64,000 nt of DNA, taken from contig CBDDBX010000018.1 in the NCBI GenBank assembly GCA_965225955.1, forward strand, positions 93,663-157,662. Direction: 5' to 3'. Position numbers and translations under genes: made by a program. Under the pieces are notes generated by a model. The model worked only from the letters and a program-made list of their open reading frames with translations. It was not told the origin of the DNA and made no database searches. Shown in pieces: positions 33,047 through 43,199 of this stretch. Position 1 is the stretch's first letter; each line of letters opens with the position of its first letter. This DNA comes from CBDDBX01 sp965225955. GTDB lineage: Bacteria; Acidobacteriota; Aminicenantia; UBA2199.

Positions 33047-36000
33047 GTGACTAAAAAGAAAAAAATTGCAATAGGTTTTTTTTTGCACTTTGCCTGTTTA
33101 CAGGACTATTTTATGCAGCAAAATATTACCTGTTAGAAAAGATAAACAGTTCTCTGCCGGGGATACATGTAAAAAGTGAAGATCTCCGGCTATCCCTCTT
33201 TCCTCCGGGCATAAGACTTCAAAACCAGAAGATTCCAATAAAAAAAAGCAGTCGTATTTCTTTCAATCGCTTTGAAGTGACTCTGCCTTTTTCAACACTC
33301 TTCTCAAAACCAAAAATCAATTTCACGGTTATTAAACCTGAAATAAATCTGGACGCAGCAGAGTTGAAAAGTGATAAGGCATCTGAACCAATTGATCTGT
33401 CAGGTTTAATGGAAAGACTTAACCGGATGAATATCTCAAAAGGATCTCTTAAATTCAAATCCGGCTCAACCAGTCTTACGTTACTTGATTTTGATCTTAC
33501 CTCTGCAAATATAGGAGGAAGAACAGTTCACAAACTATCTTCTCCCCACTTCAAGGTAATACTTCCTATAGAAGATGATCTTGTAACTATATCAGGCAAT
33601 CTGAACGCCTCTTTTTATCAACAGAGAAAGAGTATCAAAATCAATCTCTTTGAGTGGCGCACAGAAAACATGATTATTAAAACAAGTGGCCGTATATACT
33701 TTGACAATCGTTTTCATGTAAGAGCTCAGATTCAGGGGACACCAGTGGAGCTCCTTAGACCTCTTATTGGAGGACTTGCTGTTGATGGTCTGGTATATGG
33801 AAATGCTGACTGCAAAACCGATGATAAAGGAGTAGTGGTAATTTCTGCCCGTTTTAAATCCCCCAGATTTATATCCGGGGAGCAGGTATTTACAAATCTT
33901 AATGGCACTGCAAACTGGGATAGTAAAGATAAAAGAATAGATATAAAAGCAAAATTAAAGTCTGATAAACACAGGGGCACTCTGGAAATAAGTTCTAAAA
34001 ATGCAGATACCAGAATTAGAGGAACCAACATTTCTGCTCCTGTAATATCCAGAGCTATCGGACTATATGAAACAATACCTTTTGGAGGAGTAATCAAAAA
34101 AGGGAACATCAGAATAAAACCCCCAATGATTAAAGGGCATCTGGAAATAGCAGATGCTTCTACAACTCTGCCGGAAGAATTCCCTCTTATGGGAGATATG
34201 CAGTTTTCATTTAATACAAGAAAGAAAGAGGTTGAATTTTCTGCAGATAAAATTGGAGCAGAATTTGGTAACCTCACCATAACCGGAGATGTTAAACTGG
34301 CAACATCCCAGCTGAAGATTGATGCTTCAGCTGGAATAAACAGACCATCAACTATAAATAAGTATTCTATGTTCTTTATTGACCTGGATCTTGCCAGATG
34401 GAAATTCAATAATGGAAACGGCACTCTGAAACTTCATCTGAATAAAAACGGAAACCGTCTTAAATACAAGTCCTGGTTCAATTTCAGTAATATGAGATCA
34501 GCAAAAGAACAACTGTCAACTTTAAAGGGGCAGATTGCAGGAAACAATGGAATATCCACAGGGTCAATTGAACTCGATGATACACTTCTACAGGGTAAAG
34601 CCCAACTTCTTATAACTCCTTCCCGTGGCATAAGAGTAGATATCAGTGATATTGAGGGAGAGAGTTCAAAAATATTCAGAATACTTGGTCTTGCAGTTCC
34701 TGGTTCAGGTAAAATGACCGGGTGGGCTACATATATGTCCCCTCAAAACAGTCCTGCATTTGTAGTTAATGGTGCGTTTACTTCCAGTCACTTCATCTTC
34801 GGTGGATACAATTTCAGAAATCTGAGCGGTAATTTTGCATCCGATTCAAACTTTATTGATCTTACCAATATGAGATACAGATTCAGAAAAGGTAGCGGTT
34901 ATACTAACCTTTTCATAGATTATCTTAATAAACAATATGATGCCGATGGAGCGATAAAAGATCTGGATGCATCACAATTCCACCAGGAGTTCAGCGGTAA
35001 AGGCAGTGCTGTTTTCTCAGGTTCCGGTGATTTTAATACAGATCAGATTGAACTTGAATCTGAATTTAACAATCTGTCTTTCTACAAAGACAGACCTTTT
35101 AAAGCATCAGGTACTGCCTGGATTTCAACAAATTTTGAAGATTTCAGAATAAAGGGTGAAGGGAATCTCGAAAGTAATAAGATACTATCTCCCCTGGATT
35201 TCACTTTTAACTCAATAAGTAACAGATACTCAGGAGATCTTAACCTCAATATAAATGATCTGGACCTTATGATTCCATGGAAAAACAATAAAGGGAAAAT
35301 AAAAGTTAAAGGCGAATTTTTTGCCAATTCTGCCAGTGAAATAGATATGAAAGGAGTTGCTGAAATAAATGGCAAAACCCTCTCTTTCCCCAATTTTCCC
35401 CATACTCTTAATAAGGCACATGGTCTGATTCTGTTTACTGACATGTCAAACTTCAATCTCACTTCTCTTAAAGGAGAAATGGGCAAAGGTACCGTAGAGG
35501 GAAATGGACACATTAAACTCAAGGCAGATGGTTTAAAGTCCCTTTCCATGAACTTCTCAGGTAAAAAGATGACTCTTTACCCGATGCATAAAACCCGGTT
35601 TAAACTCAATGCAGATCTGTCTCTCAACCTGGTTAAAGACAAACTTGTTCTGTCTGGTGATCTGCACTGCCTGTCTGCATTATGGGAACGGGAGTTTGAT
35701 GAAGGAGTATCCTTCTATACAGATGATGATATCTCCTCCTCTGAAACAAAACTATATGAGAAGCTGGAATTTGATGTAAAAATACATGGAAATAATGATA
35801 TAAAAATGGTTAACTACTATGGACGTGCTGAAGGTAAGTTCAATCTCCACCTTACCGGCACGAAAGAGTTTCCGTTTATGACAGGTACCATTGAGAGTAC
35901 AAGAGGTACTTTTAACTTTCAGGATACCAAATTCAATCTGGTTAAAGCAGAAATTATATATAACAATAAATATACATTTGACCCTATTGTAAGACTTGAT

Positions 36001-36525
36001 TCAGAAGCTTTCATTAAAAACTACAGAATCAGATTTACCATAGATGGAACTCTGTCGAGACTGAAACCCGAATTTAAAGCTTCTCCTCCTCTTCCGGCTC
36101 AGGATATTTTTGCACTACTTTCAATGGGGGAACTATTTGAAAGACAGTCTCCCACACAATTAAGTTCTCATGTAGGTACTCTAAGTGGTTCCGCCGGCGG
36201 AACTGGCTTAATTTCAAATTACTGGAATGAAAGGCTAACAAGAAGCGCAAAGAAACTACTTGGAATAGATCTTCTCATTAAGGTGGATCCGGTTATAACA
36301 GGATCATCTGTTGAGTCCTCTTCCAGACTTACTCTTGGATGGCCTGTTACTAAAAAAGTAATGGTAGTCTACTCAACGAATATATCAACTACAAAACAGG
36401 AAGATGTAAGGAAAGAGATATACTATCTTCAATACAATATATCTCCTTCATTCTCACTAATATGTATGAGAAACGAAGAGAACAGATTCAGTTTTGACTT
36501 CAGATTCAGGAAAAGAAGCAGATGA
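33047..36525 (+). CDS. tamB: TamB/DUF490 outer-membrane biogenesis protein (start region frameshifted)
   Basis: TamB spans the periplasm and helps move lipids or proteins to the outer membrane with an Omp85 partner. The C-terminal DUF490/TamB domain (PF04357) ends with LGWPVTKKVMVVYSTN and FSFDFRFRKR, and the long middle is a repetitive beta-helix of about 900 residues. The open frame runs from 33055 but has no ATG, GTG or TTG before a GTG at 33277. The GTG at 33047 gives MTKKKKIAIGFF then leaves frame in a run of nine T (33076-33084); one more T would give a perfect signal anchor (IAIGFFFALCLFTGLFYAA) joined to the body. The full protein would be about 1159 aa. The gene overlaps bamA by ATGA. 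Confidence 0.88.
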
Positions 36526-39209
36526 GAAAGATTCTGATAACCCTAATATTAACGCTGATAATTTCACCACTTTTCTGTTCAGCCTCAGTGGATCGGGATC
36601 TCATAATATCCTCTGTTAAATTCACAGGAATTACTAACAACAGGAAGGCTATTGAAGAGAAATACAAAGCTCTTATACTTATTAAAGCAGGCGATCAGTT
36701 TGACTTTAACAAAATACGTAACAGTATATCAGTTCTTTTCAAAACAGGAGATTTTGCTGACATTGAAGTAAGAAAGGGACCTTCTTCAAAAGGCAGAATA
36801 CCATTATATTTCCATCTGGTTAAAAAATTCAGGGTTTCAAAGATAAAGATAAAAGCTCCACGCCCTCTATCCAGAAAAAAGATAAAGAAATCTATCTTCT
36901 CTCTGAGAACCGGAGGATGGTTTGACTCAGATAGTCTTAAGAAAGCTGAAAGTGAACTGGGAGACTATCTCAGAGCTTCAGGTTATTTTAGCCATAAAAT
37001 TGTTACAGAACTTAAAAGAGACATAGTTAAAGGCACTGTTAGTCTTAACTTTATAATATCACCAGGTAATCAGACAAAACTTAAATCAATTAAGCTTATA
37101 ACCTCAAGTCTTACACTTAAAAGTAAAATGTCTGAAGATCTGAAGTTTAAAAACTACTCCCCTGCACGGATAAACAAAATTGTTGAGAAAATAAAAACTC
37201 TGCTTAAAAGAGAGAAGTATTTCTTTCCAACCGTTGATGTAACTGAAAACTTTAAAGATGATAAAAAGACTGAAGTTTCTGTACTGATTAATGTAGTCCA
37301 GGGCTACAAATATATATTCAGATTCAAAGGTTCTGGTAGCAAAAGAGGACTAATCGAATCTATATGGCAGAAAGATGTATATGAAAAATGGGCTGAGCGT
37401 GAAAGTAAAGCAAAAATATCTGCAGATCTCAAGAGCCGGGGTTACCTTAAAGCTGAAGTGGATTCATCAATAGAAGTAAAAGATTTAATAAAAACAATAA
37501 CCTTCAACATAAAGAAGAATAGTAAATTCTCTCTGGGCAAAATAAATATCGAGGGAAATAAGAGCTTTACAGATAAAGAGTTATTAAAATATTTTGCAAC
37601 AAAAGATAATATTTTCGACAAACTGTTCTGGCTCCGTCCAATGAGCATTCAGAACGACCTTGCTCTTCTGAGACTTTTCTATTATGACAGAGGTTATCCC
37701 AGATCAATAATAAGAATGGAACCATCTTTCAGAAAGAAGAAGGCTGATATAAATATTACAGTTAAAGAGGGTGACAAGTACACTATTGAGTCGATACTGT
37801 TTAATAACAACAAATATTTTAAAACTGAGCAGCTAATGCCACTTATTTCAAGTAAAGTAAGAGGTCCGTTTTCACAGCTCAGAGTCAACAAAGATACAAG
37901 TGAACTGAAGAAATTCTATATTTCAAAGGGTTTTAAAGACATAACAATTGATAGATCAATTTCACCGGGAACCCGCAAATCGGTGATGTTTGTAATAAAT
38001 GAGGGTAAGCCTTTCAGAAGAGGTAAACTCATTATAATGGGAGCTTCAGGTAGTCAGGAATCTATGCTCCGCAATCTTTTCCCCTTTCCTCAGGGATCTC
38101 CATGCAATACTGACAAAATCAACGCTTACATGGATGAAGTATCAAAGCACTCTCTCTTTACAGAGATGGAGATTCTCTATATTGAGAAGCCGGGAAATGT
38201 TCTTGACATACTTCTGAAAGTTACTCAGGATAAGAGTACATTCTATGGCGCAGGTATTGGCTGGGAAGAGAGACGGGGTCTGAGAGGAACCTTCGAGTAT
38301 CAGAAGAGAAACGTAATCGGTTCAACCTCTACATTCTCTGCTATTGCACAGGTTGGCTTCAATGAACAGAGAGGTGCCCTGACAATGGACACACCATTCT
38401 TTCTTAATACTCCGCTTCTTTCATCTGCAAGAGTATGGAAAGAGTATGAAATCTATCCTAGTTACAGAGTCGAAAGAATCGGTTTTGGAGAGACTCTTAC
38501 ATACCAGATAGACCCTAATACCTTTACCGCAGCCTCTCTGAGATGGTATTCAACAAAATTAACTGAACTGAAAGTTGAAGAGAGCGGTCTTGACAGATTG
38601 AGAGATCCATTCAGAACTCTGGCAATAACTCTGGCCTACACATCGGATAACAGAGATGATCCATTTAATGCCACTACAGGGGATTTTTTCTCTACAAATC
38701 TGAAAATTGGTACTCCATTCATAGCAACAGATACAAAATTTATAAAGTTCAGCTGGAACTATCAGCAGAATATAAGATTGTTCAAAAACGGAGTATTCTC
38801 ATACTCCCTGAGAAACGGATTTGCCTGGGGTGATCTCTCCATTACAGAGAGGTTCTTTGCCGGAGGCTTCCGTACCTTCCGTGGAGTAAAGAGCGACCGT
38901 CTCGGACCGATCTCCTTTACTACCAATAATCCGGTAGGTGGTAAGGCAATGCTACTTATAAATCTGGAAGCAACCTTCCCTATCCACTTTATACCGGTTG
39001 AAGACTTTTACTACACAATATTTACTGACCTGGGTAATGTCTTTAAAGATCCACTTCAGTTTAATCTTCAACACCTCAAATGGTGTGCTGGCCTCAGTCT
39101 TAAATATAAGACACCAATCGGGCCCGTAAGACTGGACTTTGCATGGAATCTTAAAAAGGTACAGGGCAATGATTTTGTAATACAGATAGGTATAGGAAAT
39201 GTTTTTTAA
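36522..39209 (+). CDS. bamA: Omp85-family outer-membrane assembly protein (BamA/TamA type)
   Basis: An 895-aa protein with a signal peptide (residues 1-21), a series of POTRA domains (about 26-520, for example GNKSFTDKELLKYF and GGWFDSDSLKKAESEL) and a C-terminal 16-stranded barrel (PF01103), including GGFRTFRGVKSDRLGP and a final phenylalanine. It inserts beta-barrel proteins into the outer membrane, or is the TamA partner of the preceding tamB. Overlap with tamB by four bases and with the SurA-like gene by 11 bases shows a single assembly operon. Confidence 0.9.
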   Translation: MRKILITLILTLIISPLFCSASVDRDLIISSVKFTGITNNRKAIEEKYKALILIKAGDQFDFNKIRNSISVLFKTGDFADIEVRKGPSSKGRIPLYFHLVKKFRVSKIKIKAPRPLSRKKIKKSIFSLRTGGWFDSDSLKKAESELGDYLRASGYFSHKIVTELKRDIVKGTVSLNFIISPGNQTKLKSIKLITSSLTLKSKMSEDLKFKNYSPARINKIVEKIKTLLKREKYFFPTVDVTENFKDDKKTEVSVLINVVQGYKYIFRFKGSGSKRGLIESIWQKDVYEKWAERESKAKISADLKSRGYLKAEVDSSIEVKDLIKTITFNIKKNSKFSLGKINIEGNKSFTDKELLKYFATKDNIFDKLFWLRPMSIQNDLALLRLFYYDRGYPRSIIRMEPSFRKKKADINITVKEGDKYTIESILFNNNKYFKTEQLMPLISSKVRGPFSQLRVNKDTSELKKFYISKGFKDITIDRSISPGTRKSVMFVINEGKPFRRGKLIIMGASGSQESMLRNLFPFPQGSPCNTDKINAYMDEVSKHSLFTEMEILYIEKPGNVLDILLKVTQDKSTFYGAGIGWEERRGLRGTFEYQKRNVIGSTSTFSAIAQVGFNEQRGALTMDTPFFLNTPLLSSARVWKEYEIYPSYRVERIGFGETLTYQIDPNTFTAASLRWYSTKLTELKVEESGLDRLRDPFRTLAITLAYTSDNRDDPFNATTGDFFSTNLKIGTPFIATDTKFIKFSWNYQQNIRLFKNGVFSYSLRNGFAWGDLSITERFFAGGFRTFRGVKSDRLGPISFTTNNPVGGKAMLLINLEATFPIHFIPVEDFYYTIFTDLGNVFKDPLQFNLQHLKWCAGLSLKYKTPIGPVRLDFAWNLKKVQGNDFVIQIGIGNVF

Positions 39210-39834
39210 AGCACTATTGATTATCCTGGCAGTAACTACAACAAAACCTCTGATAACTATAGACAGAATAGCAGCAACTGTTAATAGTGAAGTTATAACC
39301 CAGTCTGATATAGATAAAGCAGTACTTCTTTATCCTCATCTCAGAAACCCCGGAGAATCAGTAACAAGCTACTATAAAAGAGTTCTTCAGGAGCTTATAA
39401 ACTATAAAGTGCTTGCTCTGGAATATGGTGGTACAAAGAAATTCACCGAAGAAGATTATGCAGATCTCCAAACCAGTATAATAAGCAGAATGGGGTCTAT
39501 GGAAAATGTTCTGAAGAGCCTTAAAAAGTACGATATGAACTGGGACAGTCTGAAACTTTTTATAAGAGACAAGATGATACACGATCAGATTGTAGCAGAT
39601 AAGCTCCAGATCAGAATAAGCATAGACCTTCAGGAAGTTGAAAACTATTACAACAATATATATGTACCTTCCCAGAAAGCTCTCAGACTGGAACCTAAAA
39701 GTTTCATTGAAATAGCCAATACCATTGAGAAGCACCTGAGAAGTGGCAGAACAAAGTTGAGAATTAAGGAATGGCTGGACGAAATTAAAAAATCCTATAA
39801 GATAATTAATCTCTTTGAGAAGGAGAATAAATGA
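39199..39834 (+). CDS. SurA N-terminal-like periplasmic chaperone without PPIase domain
   Basis: A 211-aa protein with an N-terminal signal sequence (MFFKALLIILAVTTT) and then IDRIAATVNSEVITQSDI, the hallmark of SurA/PpiD chaperone domains. Helices continue to the C-terminus, but there is no parvulin PPIase domain; about 100 residues are missing compared with SurA. It overlaps bamA by 11 bases, which supports a role in delivering barrel proteins to the Omp85 protein. Confidence 0.75.
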   Translation: MFFKALLIILAVTTTKPLITIDRIAATVNSEVITQSDIDKAVLLYPHLRNPGESVTSYYKRVLQELINYKVLALEYGGTKKFTEEDYADLQTSIISRMGSMENVLKSLKKYDMNWDSLKLFIRDKMIHDQIVADKLQIRISIDLQEVENYYNNIYVPSQKALRLEPKSFIEIANTIEKHLRSGRTKLRIKEWLDEIKKSYKIINLFEKENK

Positions 39835-39869
39835 TCTCCTCTTCGGTCAATAAAGGAGCGTAGATTCAA

Positions 39870-40193
39870 TTGAGAGAAGAGAAACAGCTTCCTGTCTGCC
39901 CATACTGCGGATCTGACGATATCTGCCCATCTCTGGTTAAAGAGCATAAAAGTGATAACAGCCCCCTGATAATATTTATATCAGCCTTTATTCTTCTTGG
40001 AGGATATCTTCTGTTTATACTATACTCTTATCTCTTCTTCCCGATAACTGCTATTATTTTTGCGATTATAGTCTCAGCATGGTTAAATCGCAAAGATCCT
40101 TTTAAAAAGAAAAAGAGAATTGAAGTACTTCCTCCACAGCAACCTGAAGAGTGGTTCTGCAAAGCCTGTGAAGAGATTTTTAAATTTAATTAA
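39870..40193 (+). CDS. Small membrane protein with a split zinc ribbon
   Basis: A 107-aa protein starting at a TTG, with AAAGGAG about 11 bases upstream and no in-frame ATG. CPYCGSDDIC near the N-terminus and FCKACEE near the C-terminus supply two CXXC pairs, separated by two transmembrane helices (about 33-50 and 53-70). Both pairs would face the same side and could form one zinc ribbon. Function unknown. Its last four bases overlap the convergent gene. Confidence 0.65.
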   Translation: MREEKQLPVCPYCGSDDICPSLVKEHKSDNSPLIIFISAFILLGGYLLFILYSYLFFPITAIIFAIIVSAWLNRKDPFKKKKRIEVLPPQQPEEWFCKACEEIFKFN

Positions 40194-40612
40194 GAAGCAG
40201 GAACAGAACTCATTTTGGTATCCTGAAGCTGCCTCCCATTCCGAAAGACCATTTTAAAAAGCTCTTTTCTGTTTTTATCAACAACTCTGATAGTCATATT
40301 CTCACCGGCAAACATGTTACTTAGTCTTTTTCCTCTGAATACTGCAAGTCCTTTAAAATCCTCATGTTTTTCAGTATCCACAACTATCTCAATAGTACGT
40401 TCGGTACCGGTAGCCGAAATAACCCCATCTGATCTCTCAATAGAGGTGCACTCTCCATTAATAATCCCCATCCTTTTCTCAATAGGATTACTACTGACGG
40501 AAAGATAGATAAAGCCGGCAAATATCATAAAGAGACCCACTGCCACAGCATAGATCATCTTATTTGATTTTTCAGGATTAACCTTCTTCAGAATCTTCTT
40601 TTTTTTACCCAA
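40190..40612 (-). CDS. Membrane-anchored protein of unknown function, last gene of the hspR operon
   Basis: A 140-aa protein with a lysine-rich N-terminus (MGKKKKILKKVNPEKSNK), one transmembrane helix (about 20-40) and a soluble beta-rich domain of about 95 residues outside. The start is a TTG with AGGAGG six bases upstream. It begins 11 bases after the moxR stop, which makes it the last gene of the stress operon. No family is recognised. Confidence 0.7.
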   Translation of the reverse strand: MGKKKKILKKVNPEKSNKMIYAVAVGLFMIFAGFIYLSVSSNPIEKRMGIINGECTSIERSDGVISATGTERTIEIVVDTEKHEDFKGLAVFRGKRLSNMFAGENMTIRVVDKNRKELFKMVFRNGRQLQDTKMSSVPAS

Positions 40613-40623
40613 AGTATACCTCC

Positions 40624-41613
40624 TCAGGGTACAACAACATTATCAAAAATTTCTGAAATAATATCATCAGATGTCATCTCTTCAGCTTCAGCTTCATATG
40701 AGAGCAGAACTCTGTGTCGAAGCACATCCCTACCGATCATTTTAACATCTTCAGGAGTTACATAACCCCGGCCTCTTATCATTGCAAGAGCTCTTGCTGC
40801 TTCTAAAAGACTAATTGACGCACGGGGAGATGCTCCGAACTGAATAAGATTTGCAAGTTTGGGTATACCAGCTTCTGCGGGTTCTCTTGTAGCCAGTACA
40901 AGATTAACTATATAGTCAGATATCTTCTCATCAACATATACCATTGATGCTACTTTTTTAAGGTTCTCAAGCTGCTGTGCATTACAAACAGGTTTTACTT
41001 CTATTGATGTACCGGAAGTCATACGATTTACAATGGTACGCTCTTCTTCTCTTGTAGGGTAGCTCAGTTTTACCTTAAGCAGGAATCTGTCTACCTGAGC
41101 TTCAGGAAGAGGATATGTACCTTCCTGTTCTATTGGGTTCTGAGTTGCCATTACCATGAAAGGAGAGGCTATTTTGTGAGTTTCATCACCAATTGTAACC
41201 TGTAGTTCCTGCATTGCTTCCAGCAAAGCACTCTGAACCTTTGCCGGAGCACGGTTTATCTCATCTGCCAGAAGAAGGTTGGTAAAAACAGGCCCCTTTT
41301 TGGTATAGAAATCAGAGGTTTTTGGATTAAAAACCTGAGTTCCGATAAGATCCGCAGGTAGAAGGTCCGGTGTAAACTGTATTCTGCTGAAGTTAAGATC
41401 CACAACCTGTGAAAGAGTTTTTACTGCAAGAGTTTTGGCCAGTCCCGGAACACCTTCAAGAAGAATATGACCTGAAGTTACCAGAGCAATAACCATTCTT
41501 TCAAGCAGAAGTCTCTGCCCTACAATTACCTTTTCCATTTCAGAGAGAATACCAGTAATAACCTGACTCTCTTCTCTTATTTTTTCATTAATAAAAGCTA
41601 TATCCTGTTTCAT
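40624..41613 (-). CDS. MoxR-family AAA+ ATPase
   Basis: A 329-aa AAA+ chaperone (PF07726, with a C-terminal lid domain). Walker A is GVPGLAKT (54-61), Walker B LLLADEINRAP (about 113-123), and sensor 1 is in MVMATQNP. MoxR proteins usually mature metal- or VWA-domain proteins and are usually followed by a DUF58 gene; here none is present, and the gene follows a DnaC-like ATPase instead. AAGGTG precedes the ATG by six bases. Substrate unknown. Confidence 0.9.
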   Translation of the reverse strand: MKQDIAFINEKIREESQVITGILSEMEKVIVGQRLLLERMVIALVTSGHILLEGVPGLAKTLAVKTLSQVVDLNFSRIQFTPDLLPADLIGTQVFNPKTSDFYTKKGPVFTNLLLADEINRAPAKVQSALLEAMQELQVTIGDETHKIASPFMVMATQNPIEQEGTYPLPEAQVDRFLLKVKLSYPTREEERTIVNRMTSGTSIEVKPVCNAQQLENLKKVASMVYVDEKISDYIVNLVLATREPAEAGIPKLANLIQFGASPRASISLLEAARALAMIRGRGYVTPEDVKMIGRDVLRHRVLLSYEAEAEEMTSDDIISEIFDNVVVP

Positions 41614-41631
41614 TAAAACACCTTGATTTAT

Positions 41632-42357
41632 TTAGCCTTGTCCCTGGTTCTTTAATCTGGAATCCAGTCCCTGAACAGGAACAATTTCAGTCATTTCAAA
41701 AAGTCTGCTTCTTATTCTGTCTCCCACTCTCTGAGTAAGAGTCTCCATTCCACTACTATCAGCTGAATCTGAGAAGTTGGTAGCACAGATTGTAACCAAT
41801 CTGTTATTATATCTCTTGTTTATCAGATAGTAAATATAGTCATGAACCCACGGGCTGACTCTTGAAGCTCCAATCTCATCAAACAGAAGCAGATCAACAT
41901 CAGTAAGCCTGTTAATGAGATTATTAATAGCTTCAAAATCCCTGACATGTGAATCCTGCCCTGAACGCATCTCTCTTACCAGGTCGTTCCAGTCAATGTA
42001 ATATACGTCAAGATCTTCATACCTTTCCATTAACATTGTGGCTATAGCACACATAAGTTTGGTTTTACCTGTACCAACTGTGCCCTGAAACAATAAGCCT
42101 CCTGTAACAGCCGGATAATCTTTGATAAACCTGTCTGCTATCTTTTTAGCCCTGATCTGGGTCTGATGGTACTGCCTCTCATCGAAACAATAAGTGCTTA
42201 GATCAAAATTCCAGAATCTTCTGGGCAGATTGGCTCTCTCGTTACGATTTATTTTCTGAACCTGGCGGCGACAGTCACACTTTTTTGCAAAGCTTTCACC
42301 GTTTTTCTTAACAGTGACCCAGCCTGTGCCGCCACATTTTTCACAACTTTCTGTCAA
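41632..42357 (-). CDS. DnaC/IstB-like AAA+ ATPase with N-terminal zinc finger
   Basis: A 241-aa protein. The N-terminus has CEKCGGTGW and CDC (C5, C8, C27, C29), a small zinc-binding module found in DnaC- and IstB-like loaders. Walker A is GTVGTGKT (92-99) and Walker B LLLFDEI (156-162); the C-terminal GMETLTQRVGDRIRSRLFEM carries the arginine finger region. It begins at a TTG that overlaps the sigma-factor TGA (TTGA), with GGAG seven bases upstream. No transposase or primosome gene is near, so it is not an IS21 helper; helicase loading or replication restart under stress is an inference. Confidence 0.85.
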   Translation of the reverse strand: MTESCEKCGGTGWVTVKKNGESFAKKCDCRRQVQKINRNERANLPRRFWNFDLSTYCFDERQYHQTQIRAKKIADRFIKDYPAVTGGLLFQGTVGTGKTKLMCAIATMLMERYEDLDVYYIDWNDLVREMRSGQDSHVRDFEAINNLINRLTDVDLLLFDEIGASRVSPWVHDYIYYLINKRYNNRLVTICATNFSDSADSSGMETLTQRVGDRIRSRLFEMTEIVPVQGLDSRLKNQGQG

Positions 42358-43199
42358 TTTAATACTCCGTAGACCCCCTGCTTCATAAGAATAGCTTTCA
42401 GCTTACGCAGAGCTTTCATCTCAATTCTGCGAACACCTTCAGGGCTCATTCCCATATTTTTGGCAATTTCCCTCAACTTCATAGGGTCCTCATTACCAAA
42501 ACCAAAACGCATCCTTATAACTGCAGATTCCTTTGGAGTGAGACTACTTATGTCATCAATAATAAGATTGTTAACAGAGTCCAGCATGAGCATCTCCTGC
42601 GGATCTTTTGAATCATCCGCAATAAAAGTCATCAGGTTTGGAGCACTGTCATCATTTACGCTCTTATCAAGTGATACGATCTCATCAGGTACAGCCAGCA
42701 TAACCTTAATCTTCTTCTCGGAAATATTAAGTTTTTTTGCCAGCTCAACAATTGTAGGTTTACGTTTCAGCTCTCTGTTAAGCTTGAAATACTGTTTCTT
42801 AAAATTCAGGTAGTCGTTATAGAAGATATCAGGAAAAGATATTATGTTCTGCTGTTTGGAAAGATAGCGTCTTATTTCGCTTCTTACCCACCACCAGGCA
42901 TAAGTATAGAAACGGTTATTCATTGCAGGATCAAACCTCTTAAGAGCTTCAATTAACCCCTTGTTTCCCTCATTAATGAGGTCAAGGAAGTTATCACCCT
43001 TAAAGTAGTATTTCAGAGCCTCCTTAACAACCAGTTTCTGGTTAGCTACGATAACCTTCTTAAACGACGTTTCATCACCGGCCTTTGCTTTACCAATCAG
43101 ATCCTTCTCCTCTTCCGGTGTTAAAACCGCTATTTTCTTAATCTTCTGAAAATAGAGATTCAAAGAGTCGAGAGATTCGCTTTTTCTACTTCTGCCCAT
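42354..43199 (-). CDS. Sigma-70 family alternative sigma factor (RpoH-like position)
   Basis: A 281-aa sigma factor with regions 1.2, 2, 3 and 4 but no region 1.1. Region 2 reads DNFLDLINEGNKGLIEALKRFDPA...FYTYAWWWVRSEIRRYL; region 4 ends LREIAKNMGMSPEGVRRIEMKALRKLK. The ATG at 43199 is preferred over a TTG at 43214. It overlaps hspR by 14 bases and lies in an operon with dnaJ, so it probably directs stress genes. A FKKQYFKLNREL segment before region 3 only loosely resembles the RpoH box, so the name rpoH is not applied. Confidence 0.88.
   Translation of the reverse strand: MGRSRKSESLDSLNLYFQKIKKIAVLTPEEEKDLIGKAKAGDETSFKKVIVANQKLVVKEALKYYFKGDNFLDLINEGNKGLIEALKRFDPAMNNRFYTYAWWWVRSEIRRYLSKQQNIISFPDIFYNDYLNFKKQYFKLNRELKRKPTIVELAKKLNISEKKIKVMLAVPDEIVSLDKSVNDDSAPNLMTFIADDSKDPQEMLMLDSVNNLIIDDISSLTPKESAVIRMRFGFGNEDPMKLREIAKNMGMSPEGVRRIEMKALRKLKAILMKQGVYGVLN

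Noticed and set aside
41632..42357. IS21 helper protein IstB
   Set aside because: No IstA transposase, terminal repeats or target duplication nearby; the gene is embedded in a chromosomal operon.
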